Assembly: GCF_001703635.1 (NCBI RefSeq)
Contig: NZ_LQZT01000007.1
Coordinates: 20,159-84,158, forward strand
Direction: 5' to 3'
Source: Parahoeflea olei
GTDB taxonomy: Bacteria > Pseudomonadota > Alphaproteobacteria > Rhizobiales > Rhizobiaceae
Length of the DNA stretch: 64,000 nt
Shown here: piece by piece, positions 26,308 through 35,072 of the stretch
Numbering within the stretch: the first letter of the stretch is position 1
Layout: each line of letters opens with the position of its first letter
Position numbers and translations under genes: made by a program
Notes under the pieces: model-generated
The model's input: the letters and a program-made list of their open reading frames with translations, nothing else
What the model was told of the DNA's origin: nothing
Databases searched by the model: none

Positions 26308-29043
26308 TCAGAATTTCGCTGTCAGGCTCGCGCGGAAGGTGCGGCCGGGCGACGGCATCAGGCCGAGGGTCAGCGCATCCATGTAATAGACGTCGGTGAC
26401 GTTATCGACGGCGACTTCCAGCTGCAGATTGTCGTTGACCTTGTAGCTCGCGAACAGGTCCACCAGCGTGTATTTTTGCCAGTTCACCACGGTCGTGTAG
26501 CCGCCGGTTTCGACATTGGTCATGCGGCCGCGATCGCCGGTATAGGTCACCCGCCCGCCGACATCGAGGGCATCGTCGAACAACCGCAGACCGGCCGTCA
26601 GCGTGGCGCTCTTGTTCGGCGGGCGGTGCAGCTGCGCGTACCCGTTCTTGACGCCGGACTGACGGCACATGACCCCGGAGAGCAATTCCTCCGCGCAGAA
26701 TTCGATCTTGTCGTAGAGGATGCCGCCGACGTCGAAATAGCCCCAGCCCGCATCATAGCCGAGGGAGGCTTCGAAACCCCGGAACAGCGCATGCTCGATA
26801 TTGGAGACCGACACGCTCGGATCGTTGGTGCGCGTCAGGTAATCCTTGACGTCATTGTTGAAATAACTCGCCTTGAAGCGAAGCTTGTCGCCCGCGCGCA
26901 GCACGTTCTCCTGAAGGATGTTGAGCCCCAGCTCGGTATCGCGCGAGCGCTCCGGGCGCACGCCGACCAGGGGGTCGGGACTGAAGGAGAAACCGGTCGT
27001 GGATTCGAACAGGCTGGGCGAGCGGATCGCCTCGGAGTATTTCGCATAGAGCTGGATGCCGCTCCAGGGCTCCACGGTGACGCCGACCATCGGCGCCCAG
27101 CCGCTGTTCTTTTCCTCGTTGTGCTGATCCAGTCCGTAACCGGTGTTGTTGTCGTAGGACTGCGTCCAGGTGTAGCGCAGCGCCGCATCGACCTTCAGCC
27201 AGTCTTTCGGCTTCCAGTCGCCGGCTACAAAGGCGCTCGCTTCCTTGCGCCAGCCATCGCGCGAGGCCAGCAGTTCGTTGCTGTCGACATTCACGTTTCC
27301 GGCGGGCGGCTCCAGGGTTTCATAGACGAAGGACCCTCCAGTCGCGACCGTGACATCGCCCCACTGCGTGCTCATCTCCGAGGTGTTGACAAGGTCGAAG
27401 CCGTAGCGCTTGGCGATGTCCCAGTAGGCCTGCGGAAAATGCGCCACGGTGCCGCCGAAGTCGAAGGCATAGGGCGTCAGGATATGGGTGTCTGTATCGG
27501 TCATCCAGATATTGGCCTTGAGGTTGACCCAATCGTTCTCGTCGGGGTTCCAGCGATATCCGGCGCGATAGGTGTCGACCGACACTTCGCTCAACGGGGC
27601 CTGCGTGGCGCCGTCGAACCGGATGATGACCGACGGCATCATCTCGCCGAACAGGCTGTGGTAGCGCATGTAGCTGAAGTCGAAGACATGTCCGCCATCG
27701 AGTTCCGCCTTGGCCTTGAAGAGATAGGAAGTGTTGTCCTGCGAGGTGTTGAGCACCTCTTCGCCGGCGCGATAGCGGTTGAGGCCGGTCAGCGAATAGA
27801 CGGTGTAATCCGTGATCTGCTCCGGCCTGCCGGGCCGGCCGGGCCGAATGACCGTGTCGTAGGACTTCGTCAGTTGCGGCGTCCTGCCATGGGTGCCCGC
27901 ATGATAGTTGCCGTTCTTGCGCCTGGAATAGGCCGCCACCACCTCAAACATGTCGTTGCGCGCGGCAAATGCAGCACTGCCCGATCCGGAATTGGGCTCA
28001 AGAAACGCCGGGCGATCCATGCCGTCGGGACTGCCGACGAGCGGGTTGTCGGGAAGCGTGTCGAGCGTGCATCCCCAGTTGCAGCCGGTGGTGTAGCGCG
28101 ACTTGGCCATCGGGGCATAGCCGCCCGCGGTACCGACCGCCGGCGGCGTGGAGGTATTGGCCATCATGCCGCCGCGCAGCCTTACGCCCCAGTTCTTGCC
28201 GTCCATGATGATGTCGTCGGCGTTGATGGTTTCCATGCGCACCAGCCCGCCTGTGGCCCCGACACCATAGACACTGGCCGAGGGCCCCTTCTCGATGACC
28301 ACACCGCCGATCATGTCCGGGTCGACATAGTTGCGGGAGGCGACCCCGGAATAGCCGCGATAGACCGTGTTCTGCTGCATCGTGCCGTCGACGACGACGG
28401 GAACCCGCCCAAACCCCTGCATGCCGCGGACGTTCACATCGACGGCGCCGCTGTTGCGATTGTCGCCGGTCAAGACGCCGGGCGTGCCCTTGATGAAATC
28501 GCCCACCGAAGAGCCCCGGAACCGCTGGATCTTGGCGTCGCTCAGGAAGGCACTGCTGCCGGCGGTACGATAGTTGGCGTCGTCATCCGCCAGGCTTCCG
28601 AGCGTCGCCGTGCGCCCAGCGCCGCCATTGACGGTGATCGTGTCGAGCAGCAGCGACCCGTCATCGGCGGCCGGGGCATGCGCCGCAGCGATGCGGTCGC
28701 TGATGGTGACGGTGGTCGGATTGGTGAAGCTGTAGGAAAGGCCCGCGCCGGAGAGCAAGTGCTGCAGCGCCGCCTCCGGCCGGAGCGCGCCGCTGACGGC
28801 GGTCGAGCGCTTGCCGGCGGCGTCCTGTGAGGCGACGAACACCTCGACGCCGGTCTGGCGGGAGAAGGCGATCAGGGCGCTCGCAAGCGGCTGGGCTGGG
28901 ATGTTCAGGTTGGCCTCCGAAGCGGCGGCCGATTGCGCCATCACACGGTCGCCGGCCGAGACCGCGATCACGGCCGTGCCGGCCATCAGGCCCGCGAGCA
29001 AGTTCCGGAACCGCGTTCCCCTGTCACATCCACTGTTACGCAT
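26308..29043 (-). CDS. TonB-dependent receptor with N-terminal STN signalling domain (heme-type), receptor 1
   Basis: A 911-residue outer-membrane receptor. In order: signal peptide (about 1-38), STN domain (about 45-120, with QPLASALIAFSRQTGVEVFV), TonB-box/linker, plug (from about 155, with GTPGVLTGDNRNSGAVDVNV and RGMQGFGRVPVVVDG) and a 22-strand barrel ending in LTAKF. The STN domain implies transcription-activating signalling through FecR to the ECF sigma factor. The plug resembles hemoglobin/heme receptors, and heme oxygenase follows. The first about 140 codons and the upstream region are identical to those of receptor 2. The ATG at 29043 is preferred to a GTG two codons upstream. Confidence 0.92.
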   Translation of the reverse strand: MRNSGCDRGTRFRNLLAGLMAGTAVIAVSAGDRVMAQSAAASEANLNIPAQPLASALIAFSRQTGVEVFVASQDAAGKRSTAVSGALRPEAALQHLLSGAGLSYSFTNPTTVTISDRIAAAHAPAADDGSLLLDTITVNGGAGRTATLGSLADDDANYRTAGSSAFLSDAKIQRFRGSSVGDFIKGTPGVLTGDNRNSGAVDVNVRGMQGFGRVPVVVDGTMQQNTVYRGYSGVASRNYVDPDMIGGVVIEKGPSASVYGVGATGGLVRMETINADDIIMDGKNWGVRLRGGMMANTSTPPAVGTAGGYAPMAKSRYTTGCNWGCTLDTLPDNPLVGSPDGMDRPAFLEPNSGSGSAAFAARNDMFEVVAAYSRRKNGNYHAGTHGRTPQLTKSYDTVIRPGRPGRPEQITDYTVYSLTGLNRYRAGEEVLNTSQDNTSYLFKAKAELDGGHVFDFSYMRYHSLFGEMMPSVIIRFDGATQAPLSEVSVDTYRAGYRWNPDENDWVNLKANIWMTDTDTHILTPYAFDFGGTVAHFPQAYWDIAKRYGFDLVNTSEMSTQWGDVTVATGGSFVYETLEPPAGNVNVDSNELLASRDGWRKEASAFVAGDWKPKDWLKVDAALRYTWTQSYDNNTGYGLDQHNEEKNSGWAPMVGVTVEPWSGIQLYAKYSEAIRSPSLFESTTGFSFSPDPLVGVRPERSRDTELGLNILQENVLRAGDKLRFKASYFNNDVKDYLTRTNDPSVSVSNIEHALFRGFEASLGYDAGWGYFDVGGILYDKIEFCAEELLSGVMCRQSGVKNGYAQLHRPPNKSATLTAGLRLFDDALDVGGRVTYTGDRGRMTNVETGGYTTVVNWQKYTLVDLFASYKVNDNLQLEVAVDNVTDVYYMDALTLGLMPSPGRTFRASLTAKF

Positions 29044-29253
29044 GATCACCTGTCTCCAAACACACTGGAGACCGGCCGAAAGCGGCCTCCTGACTATGAA
29101 GACGGCGGGCTTGGGAAAAGTAATTAGAGGCCGGAGCGTTTTTTTCGCGGCGCGTCAGCCGGGCATGATCAGCGTGAACAGCCCCGGGACCTGCATGACC
29201 CGCAGCCCCAGGCTCTCGGCGATGGTGCCGATCGCCGCGTCGATGCGGCCGGT
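28620..29253. repeat. Segmental duplication, copy 1 (fecR 3' end, promoter, receptor 5' end)
   Basis: Bases 28620-29171 are identical to 32551-33102 (offset 3931, 552 bp). Up to about 29253 the match continues with four substitutions. The unit spans the fecR tail, the fecR-receptor intergenic region, and the receptor signal peptide plus STN domain. Outside these limits the two loci diverge abruptly. No terminal inverted repeats or transposase are visible. Confidence 0.95.
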
Positions 29254-29258
29254 GCTGA
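29155..29258 (-). pseudogene. fecR 3'-end fragment
   Basis: The minus-strand frame ending at the TGA at 29155-29157 reads TGRIDAAIGTIAESLGLRV then MQVPGLFTLIMPG. This matches the last about 33 codons of the intact fecR gene at 33086, with LF for LL as a visible change. Upstream of it the similarity stops, and there is no start codon or remaining FecR domain. It is a by-product of the duplication and is not expected to make a functional anti-sigma factor. Confidence 0.9.
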
Positions 29259-29400
29259 AAAATACCCCCGACCGGCTGGATCCGGCCGCGCTCTTCAATA
29301 TCCGGAAGCAGGGCCAACAGCGGCGAAGCGCAGAGCGATCAGCTGCACCGTCCTTCCCGGAACAGGGCTCGCCAAAGCGGGGGCGCGGGGGGGGAGGAAC

Positions 29401-29433
29401 CGCCTGCCTTCTCCCTTCCGGGAAAGGCAGGCG
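29401..29433 (-). terminator. Strong hairpin between the two receptor genes
   Basis: CGCCTGCCTT (29401-29410) pairs with AAGGCAGGCG (29424-29433), with a further TCCC/GGGA inner stem, beginning 17 bp after the receptor 2 stop codon on the minus strand. No T-run follows, so it may be an attenuator or mRNA-stabilising stem rather than a classical terminator. It would partly separate transcription of the two receptors, leaving receptor 1 to its own duplicated promoter region. Confidence 0.55.
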
Positions 29434-29449
29434 CGCAGTGTCGGGGAGG

Positions 29450-32400
29450 TCAGAACCGGTAGTTCAAGCCGATATTGACGGTGTGAAGGTCAAGCGTGTT
29501 GGACGCCTTCCTGCCGTTTGTGATGTCGAAAGCCCCGGACGTGGTGTCCGCGCCGGCACGGGCACTTTGGAACTCGAAATCGGCGCTGCCAAAGTGGCTA
29601 TAGGCATAGCTTGTGCTGAGCGACCATCTGTCGTTGATGGCGTATTCCGTGCCAGCGCCCAGCGTAAACCCGAGCCGCGTCTTTTTGGTGCGCTCGACGG
29701 AGGCAATCGTGGTGACCGGCGAATAGCTGTCCTTTCTCCAATACTGCTCGCGGGCCAGGCTTTCCCGGGCCAGAGCGAGGCCTCCCGTGCCGTAAACCAT
29801 CCAGCGATTTCCGAGCGCATAGCCAAGACGCCCGCGAATCGTCGAAACCCAGTCGACATCATGGTAGGTCAGCGCCTGCGCGGAGCCCGCGTCGGCCAGG
29901 CCGGCTTCAGTCGAAACAGTCTTTTGCTTGCCGTTCATCCAGGTCCTGCTCCAGTCCGCCTCGACGCCGAGCACGATCCCGTTGGCGAACTGCCAATTGT
30001 AGCCCGCCTGAACGCCGAACAGGCCGTTTTTCATATCGAGGTCCGTCGACTCCGCGCGTGTCGTTGCGTTTGTCGTTCCATCAAGCGCAGTGGTTGTTCC
30101 CCTCTCACCGGAAAACGCCCCACCGGCATGCATGCCCGCATAGAGCCCGGTCCAGTCGACCACTCCGGAAGCCGCACCGTAGGCTCCGCCCGAAAACGGC
30201 GAGAAGGCCGGGTTGAGGCTTTGGTCGCCGCCGAATGTACCGGTGAGGCTTGCATAGAAGGTGCGTCCAGGTCCCGGTTGGGAGACAAGGCCGAGCGGAT
30301 CGACATAATACTGATCAAACAGGTTCTCGACCCGGATCGAGGCGGTGAGGTTGCCGCTAATCTTGTACTCGGCGAAGACATCGACAAGCCTGTAGGGATC
30401 CCACCGGACCGGCGTAATGAACTGCTGCGCGCCCTGGGCCGTCACGTCGCCGTGACCGATGGCGCGGGGGCCCACGTGAGAGATGCGGCCGCCGATCGTC
30501 AACCTGTCCTGCAACAGCTTTTGCGACAGCGTCAGATCAACCGTGTATTCGGGTTGAACGTGGTTCGTCGCATAGTCGGCATAAAGGGTCTTGTCTTCGC
30601 AGGTCGCGGCGGTCCGGCAATATTCCACATTGAGGAAATAGTTGGCCGCCAGTTCGGCCGTAAAGCCGCCCGCTTCGTATCGGCCAGAAAGCTCGAGCCC
30701 CGAAAATTTCGCCCGGTGAATATTGGTTATGTCCAGCCCGAGTGCGTTGGGATTTGTCGGATCGACAATGATGCCCCGCGCCAGATAGTCCTTCACGTTC
30801 CAGTTGAAGTACCCAAGCTTGAGCATCGCCCGGTCGTCCGGCCGCATCAGCCCGTCCCGGTTGAAATTGGCGCCAATTTCCCAGTTGTTGGACCGTTCGG
30901 GCCTGACGGCGTTATTGGCCACCACGCTGTTGAAGGCCGATACCGATTCGATAATGCTCGGCGCCCGCATCATGCTGGAATAGCTGGCATAGACCTGCGT
31001 GCCTTCAAAGGGTTCAACGGTAATGCCGACAGACGGGCTAAAACCGCCGGCATCGGTCTCATAGCCCACAACGACACGGTCATTGTCGACCTGGCTGCGC
31101 TCATAGGGATCAACGCGATCCTTGGACCAGAAATGCGAATAACGAAGACCTGCATTCAGCGTCAGCCAATCCCATTCAAACGGTTTGTAGCTGCCCTTTA
31201 CATAGCCTGCGACTTCCTGCCTGATGCCGTCGCGCGGCGTGACCCATCCTTCGAGTGCGGCCGCATGCCTGCTGCCGCGGGTGTCTTCCGCACGATACGA
31301 CAGGCCATAGGTGAGATTGAGATCCGCATGGTCGAGGGAAACCAGCGATGTGTTGCTGATGCTGCCTCCCCACATGTCCGTGTCAGATCCGACGCGATAC
31401 CCTGCCGGCAGGCCGACGGATTCCGCGGTAACGCCCCACCGTCCGCCACGCAGCGGGTTACGCTGCTCAAGATGGGTCCAGTAGGCATTCGCCTTCATGT
31501 CGACCAGATCGTTTCCTTCCGGATTCCAGCGATAGCGCGCCGTGAACGTATCGAGGCTGGTTCCGGTGGTTTGCGCCTGCTGCAAGGCTTGCGACATGTA
31601 GCCGGACTGTGCCGATGCCAACCGGTCGCCGGCTTCACTGCGGTAACCGGTGTAGCCGAGTTGCAGTTTCTGATCGCTGCCGATGTCTGCGTTCAGCTTG
31701 AACAGCCAGGACTCGGTTTCGAGCTGGGTGTTGAGGACTTCCTCGCCGGCACGATAATTCGACAGGCCACCATTCTCGATGACGTCGCGATACAGGAAGT
31801 CGGGATTGCAGACCCCGTTGGCATAGCAGAACGGGCGCGGCCCCGTGCTCACCGGATTCGCGGCCGCACCATGGGTTCCGGCGTGGTAGTTGCCCTGCTT
31901 TCGCCTGGCATACCCGCCGAGAATGTCGAACCCTTCGCCCTTGTAGGCACCGACGATGCTGCCCGATCCGCTGGTGGGCGACAGCAGGGATGGGCGATCC
32001 ATCCCGGTTGGAGAAGCTGTGGCAGAACCATATCCCGTGGTCGGATTGCTCACGCTGCCCAGGGGATTGTTGTACCTGTATCCCGCCTTGTTGCCGGCAA
32101 CGGGGCCACTGGTATTCCCGCCGACGCCGCCCTTGACGCGAACACCCCAGGTATCTCCCGGTTTGACGATGTCATCGGCGCTCAATGTCCGCATGGAGAT
32201 TGAGCCGGCATTGCCCCAGGAGGCTGTGTCCGCCCCCTTGAGAACATCGACGCTGGCGATGAAATCCGGGTCGACGAATGTCCGGTTGGAAAGCCCTTGA
32301 TAGCCCTGGTAGATCGTGACCGCGTTCTCGGCCCCGTCAATGGTTGTCGCGACACGGCCAAAACCCTGCATGCCCCGGACATTCGGATCGATCGACCCGG

Positions 32401-32974
32401 CGCCATTGCGGGCCTCTCCCGACATGACACCCGGCGTGCCACGGAACATGTCGGCCGGACTCGATCCGCGGAAACGCTCGATCTTCTCGCCCGAAATATG
32501 GGCCGCAGCCCCGGCCGTTTGATAGGGGCTGTAGACCGAGCCTTCCCTGCCGCCGCCATTGACGGTGATCGTGTCGAGCAGCAGCGACCCGTCATCGGCG
32601 GCCGGGGCATGCGCCGCAGCGATGCGGTCGCTGATGGTGACGGTGGTCGGATTGGTGAAGCTGTAGGAAAGGCCCGCGCCGGAGAGCAAGTGCTGCAGCG
32701 CCGCCTCCGGCCGGAGCGCGCCGCTGACGGCGGTCGAGCGCTTGCCGGCGGCGTCCTGTGAGGCGACGAACACCTCGACGCCGGTCTGGCGGGAGAAGGC
32801 GATCAGGGCGCTCGCAAGCGGCTGGGCTGGGATGTTCAGGTTGGCCTCCGAAGCGGCGGCCGATTGCGCCATCACACGGTCGCCGGCCGAGACCGCGATC
32901 ACGGCCGTGCCGGCCATCAGGCCCGCGAGCAAGTTCCGGAACCGCGTTCCCCTGTCACATCCACTGTTACGCAT
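29450..32974 (-). CDS. TonB-dependent receptor with STN domain fused to a C-terminal Omp25/Omp31-like barrel, receptor 2
   Basis: A continuous 1174-residue frame. Residues 1 to about 914 form a complete STN-type TonB receptor (signal peptide, STN, plug with PGVMSGEARNGAGSIDPNV, barrel ending YASLTGTF, the same length as receptor 1). After a Ser/Gly/Ala linker (about 915-940), residues about 940-1174 are an 8-stranded OMP beta-barrel domain: DWTGLYAGMHAGGAFSG, GVQAGYNWQFANGIVLGVEA, STIRGRLGYALGNRWMVYG, and a second terminal beta-signal NIGLNYRF. Two barrels in one chain is highly unusual. No stop or frameshift separates them. It lies directly downstream of fecI-fecR, so it is probably the original signalling partner. 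The substrate is inferred to be heme or another iron chelate. Confidence 0.9.
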   Translation of the reverse strand: MRNSGCDRGTRFRNLLAGLMAGTAVIAVSAGDRVMAQSAAASEANLNIPAQPLASALIAFSRQTGVEVFVASQDAAGKRSTAVSGALRPEAALQHLLSGAGLSYSFTNPTTVTISDRIAAAHAPAADDGSLLLDTITVNGGGREGSVYSPYQTAGAAAHISGEKIERFRGSSPADMFRGTPGVMSGEARNGAGSIDPNVRGMQGFGRVATTIDGAENAVTIYQGYQGLSNRTFVDPDFIASVDVLKGADTASWGNAGSISMRTLSADDIVKPGDTWGVRVKGGVGGNTSGPVAGNKAGYRYNNPLGSVSNPTTGYGSATASPTGMDRPSLLSPTSGSGSIVGAYKGEGFDILGGYARRKQGNYHAGTHGAAANPVSTGPRPFCYANGVCNPDFLYRDVIENGGLSNYRAGEEVLNTQLETESWLFKLNADIGSDQKLQLGYTGYRSEAGDRLASAQSGYMSQALQQAQTTGTSLDTFTARYRWNPEGNDLVDMKANAYWTHLEQRNPLRGGRWGVTAESVGLPAGYRVGSDTDMWGGSISNTSLVSLDHADLNLTYGLSYRAEDTRGSRHAAALEGWVTPRDGIRQEVAGYVKGSYKPFEWDWLTLNAGLRYSHFWSKDRVDPYERSQVDNDRVVVGYETDAGGFSPSVGITVEPFEGTQVYASYSSMMRAPSIIESVSAFNSVVANNAVRPERSNNWEIGANFNRDGLMRPDDRAMLKLGYFNWNVKDYLARGIIVDPTNPNALGLDITNIHRAKFSGLELSGRYEAGGFTAELAANYFLNVEYCRTAATCEDKTLYADYATNHVQPEYTVDLTLSQKLLQDRLTIGGRISHVGPRAIGHGDVTAQGAQQFITPVRWDPYRLVDVFAEYKISGNLTASIRVENLFDQYYVDPLGLVSQPGPGRTFYASLTGTFGGDQSLNPAFSPFSGGAYGAASGVVDWTGLYAGMHAGGAFSGERGTTTALDGTTNATTRAESTDLDMKNGLFGVQAGYNWQFANGIVLGVEADWSRTWMNGKQKTVSTEAGLADAGSAQALTYHDVDWVSTIRGRLGYALGNRWMVYGTGGLALARESLAREQYWRKDSYSPVTTIASVERTKKTRLGFTLGAGTEYAINDRWSLSTSYAYSHFGSADFEFQSARAGADTTSGAFDITNGRKASNTLDLHTVNIGLNYRF

Positions 32975-33184
32975 GATCACCTGTCTCCAAACACACTGGA
33001 GACCGGCCGAAAGCGGCCTCCTGACTATGAAGACGGCGGGCTTGGGAAAAGTAATTAGAGGCCGGAGCGTTTTTTTCGCGGCGCGTCAGCCGGGCATGAT
33101 CAACGTGAGCAGCCCCGGGACCTGCATGACGCGCAGCCCCAGGCTCTCGGCGATGGTGCCGATCGCCGCATCGATGCGGCCGGT
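32551..33184. repeat. Segmental duplication, copy 2 (parent copy beside intact fecR)
   Basis: Partner of 28620-29253. This copy is embedded in the intact fecR gene and receptor 2, so it is the likely parent. The 552-bp core is identical to copy 1, whereas the fecR-tail portion differs at four positions in about 82 bp. The directly repeated orientation means recombination between the copies would delete 3931 bp and leave one hybrid receptor. Confidence 0.95.
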
Positions 33185-34114
33185 GTCGAACACCGCCGTG
33201 ACGCGCTTGTCGGCCATGCCGCCGCCGACCAGCTGGATGCGGCCGCGGTGATAGCGCTGCAGCTCGGCGACGACCTGATCGAGCGGCAGGTCGCTGAAGA
33301 CGATCCGGTCGTGCCGCCAGGCGGAGATCGCGTCGAGGTCGGCGGTCTCGGCCGCGGAGACGCCGGCGGGGCCGAACCGAACCATCTCGCCTTCGCCGAC
33401 GCGAACGGCTTCGCCGGCGGCGCTCACCTCGACGGTGTGCTGCGCCACCGCGACGCTCGCGCTGTCGCCGAGACGCACATTGAAGGCGGTGCCGAGCACG
33501 GTGATGTCGCCCTGGCCGGTCCTGACCACGAAGGGGCGCTGCGGATCGGGGGCGACGGTAAAGAAGGCTTCGCCGGCCAGCAGCGTCACATATCTGCGGC
33601 CGGGGCCGAAAGAGACATCCATGGCGCTGGCACTGGAGAGCTCGACCTGCGAATTGTCCTCGAGGCGAACGGTCTGCCGCTCGCCGATGCCCGAACGGTA
33701 ATCGGCCAGGAGGCCCGCAGGCGTCATCTGCCAGCCGACGGCGATGGCAAGCATCACGGCGGCGGCCACGGACAGGCCTTGACGCCGGCTCGCCCCGAGG
33801 CGCGGCGGCGCGCGATCGGCGCGGCGGATCGGTGCGACGGCAGGTCCGGGCCGGTGCGCCCCGGCCCTGGCGGCGTCCGCGACGGCCCGATGGCCGAGGC
33901 CTCCCCAGAGACGCTCGAGCTCGCGCCAGGCCCTGTCGTGCCGGGGGTCGGCCGCGCGCCACGCTTCGAACCGACGGCGGTCATCGTCAGATGCGTCCTC
34001 GTCGCCCAACAGCACGAACCACTCAAGGGCTTCGTCATCGATGGTCTGTTCGTCGCGCTTTCCCATCAGCAATCCCGGCTGGGCCGTGTGTCCTGTTGGC
34101 GTTTCATGTCGCAT
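33086..34114 (-). CDS. fecR: FecR family anti-sigma factor
   Basis: A 342-residue single-pass inner-membrane regulator. The cytoplasmic N-terminal region (DDEALEWFVLLGDEDASDDD, WRAADPRHDRAWRELERLWG) binds the sigma factor; a membrane segment follows near residue 125 (GLSVAAAVMLAIAVGWQM), and the periplasmic FecR domain (VRLEDNSQVELSSASAMDV onward) with a C-terminal STN-interacting subdomain receives the receptor signal. The ATG at 34114 has a GAGG site; an ATG 16 codons later (34066) is an alternative. It is encoded between the sigma factor and receptor 2, the standard cell-surface-signalling order. Confidence 0.93.
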   Translation of the reverse strand: MRHETPTGHTAQPGLLMGKRDEQTIDDEALEWFVLLGDEDASDDDRRRFEAWRAADPRHDRAWRELERLWGGLGHRAVADAARAGAHRPGPAVAPIRRADRAPPRLGASRRQGLSVAAAVMLAIAVGWQMTPAGLLADYRSGIGERQTVRLEDNSQVELSSASAMDVSFGPGRRYVTLLAGEAFFTVAPDPQRPFVVRTGQGDITVLGTAFNVRLGDSASVAVAQHTVEVSAAGEAVRVGEGEMVRFGPAGVSAAETADLDAISAWRHDRIVFSDLPLDQVVAELQRYHRGRIQLVGGGMADKRVTAVFDTGRIDAAIGTIAESLGLRVMQVPGLLTLIMPG

Positions 34115-34203
34115 GCGGCCACGCCTCACGGGCGTGCGCCGACCGCCGTCACGATTCGACGACGATCGCCTATCTACTAGGACGGTGGAAAGACGGAAAC
34201 CAA

Positions 34204-34725
34204 TTAGTCGTCGCGCGGATTGTTCTCGCGCAGCTTCGACCTCAGGCATCCGAGCGCCTTGACCATGTGCACCATCACCGTGTTCCGGGCGATGCCGAGG
34301 CGCTCGGAAATCTCTGCATAGCTCAGACCCTCGTATTTGTGCAGGACCAGCACCTCGCGGGCGCGCGGCGGCAATTCCAGCATCGCGGCCGCGAGCGCGG
34401 CGATTTCCTCGGCCGAGATCAGGGCCATGTCCGGCAGCGGCAAGGCGTCGGCGACATTTTCGTCGACGGCGAAGGCCGGGTCCACGACGCGCGCGGCGCG
34501 CTGCTCGCTGCGGAAGTGATCGATCGCGACCGTCTCGGTGGTCCGCCGCAGATAGCTTCGCAGGTCGCGGATGTCGGCGGCAGGATTGCGCAACAGTTTG
34601 ACGAACGCATCCTGGACGATATCCGCGGCACTTTGCGCGGACATGCCGCGGCGCATCAGCATCAGCCTCAGGCGGCTGTGCTCGGTGGCATAAAGGGAGG
34701 CGATACTGATCGATTCCATGGACAT
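34204..34725 (-). CDS. ECF RNA polymerase sigma factor, FecI type
   Basis: A 173-residue sigma-70 family member with region 2 (QSAADIVQDAFVKLL, RSYLRRTTETVAIDHFRSEQ) and region 4 (LPPRAREVLVLHKYEGLSYA, EISERLGIARNTVMVHMVKA). This is the FecI/HasI-like group activated by FecR and a TonB receptor. It should direct transcription of the receptor genes, via the promoter region that is duplicated. I use the ATG at 34725; an upstream GTG (34758) and a nearby ATG (34719) are alternatives. Confidence 0.92.
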   Translation of the reverse strand: MSMESISIASLYATEHSRLRLMLMRRGMSAQSAADIVQDAFVKLLRNPAADIRDLRSYLRRTTETVAIDHFRSEQRAARVVDPAFAVDENVADALPLPDMALISAEEIAALAAAMLELPPRAREVLVLHKYEGLSYAEISERLGIARNTVMVHMVKALGCLRSKLRENNPRDD

Positions 34726-35072
34726 CTGGCGGCACTCAACGCCTGTGGCGGCGTTCACATTTTCGATGGAACGGCCCTAACAAAGGCGAAATTCCCGCGC
34801 AATGGCAATGATTTAGGCCGCCGACGCCGCTGCGGCATAAAACTAGTGTCTTTTTGTCATGTTTAATGCTTGATTCCATTGGGATGGCGACAGCGACGCA
34901 GCCGCCCGAGCCCGGTCACGCGCCATGCGCGGGCAGAGCGCATTTTTCGGACACTGTAACATTTCCGCCACAGAGATCCCCTCCCCGAGCCGTCCGGCAC
35001 CCCGCCGGCCACACTCTGGCAGCAGCGTTTGAAAGATCGTCAGGGACCGTCGGGGCAGGTCGCGCCGCGGCG
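34726..35072. other. Intergenic region upstream of the sigma-factor gene
   Basis: About 347 bp separate the GntR gene stop from the sigma-factor start, both on the minus strand. No coding frame with family resemblance is visible. The sigma-factor promoter must lie here, probably in the AT-richer stretch around 34780-34870. I see no clear iron-box palindrome and no convincing terminator for the GntR gene. Confidence 0.5.

Noticed and set aside
26203..28830. An 875-codon plus-strand frame opposite receptor 1
   Set aside because: Antisense shadow; the opposite strand has clear receptor motifs over the same bases.
29036..29317. A 93-codon minus-strand frame upstream of receptor 1
   Set aside because: It is a shadow frame across the duplicated fecR-tail and intergenic region; the true fecR remnant is in another frame and lacks a start.
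28811..32203. A 1130-codon plus-strand open frame opposite receptor 2
   Set aside because: It is a high-GC shadow frame antisense to the receptor, with no domain resemblance.
28620..33184. The 634-bp direct repeats as ends of a composite mobile element
   Set aside because: No transposase, terminal inverted repeats or target-site duplication are visible; the repeats coincide with gene parts, which fits segmental duplication.
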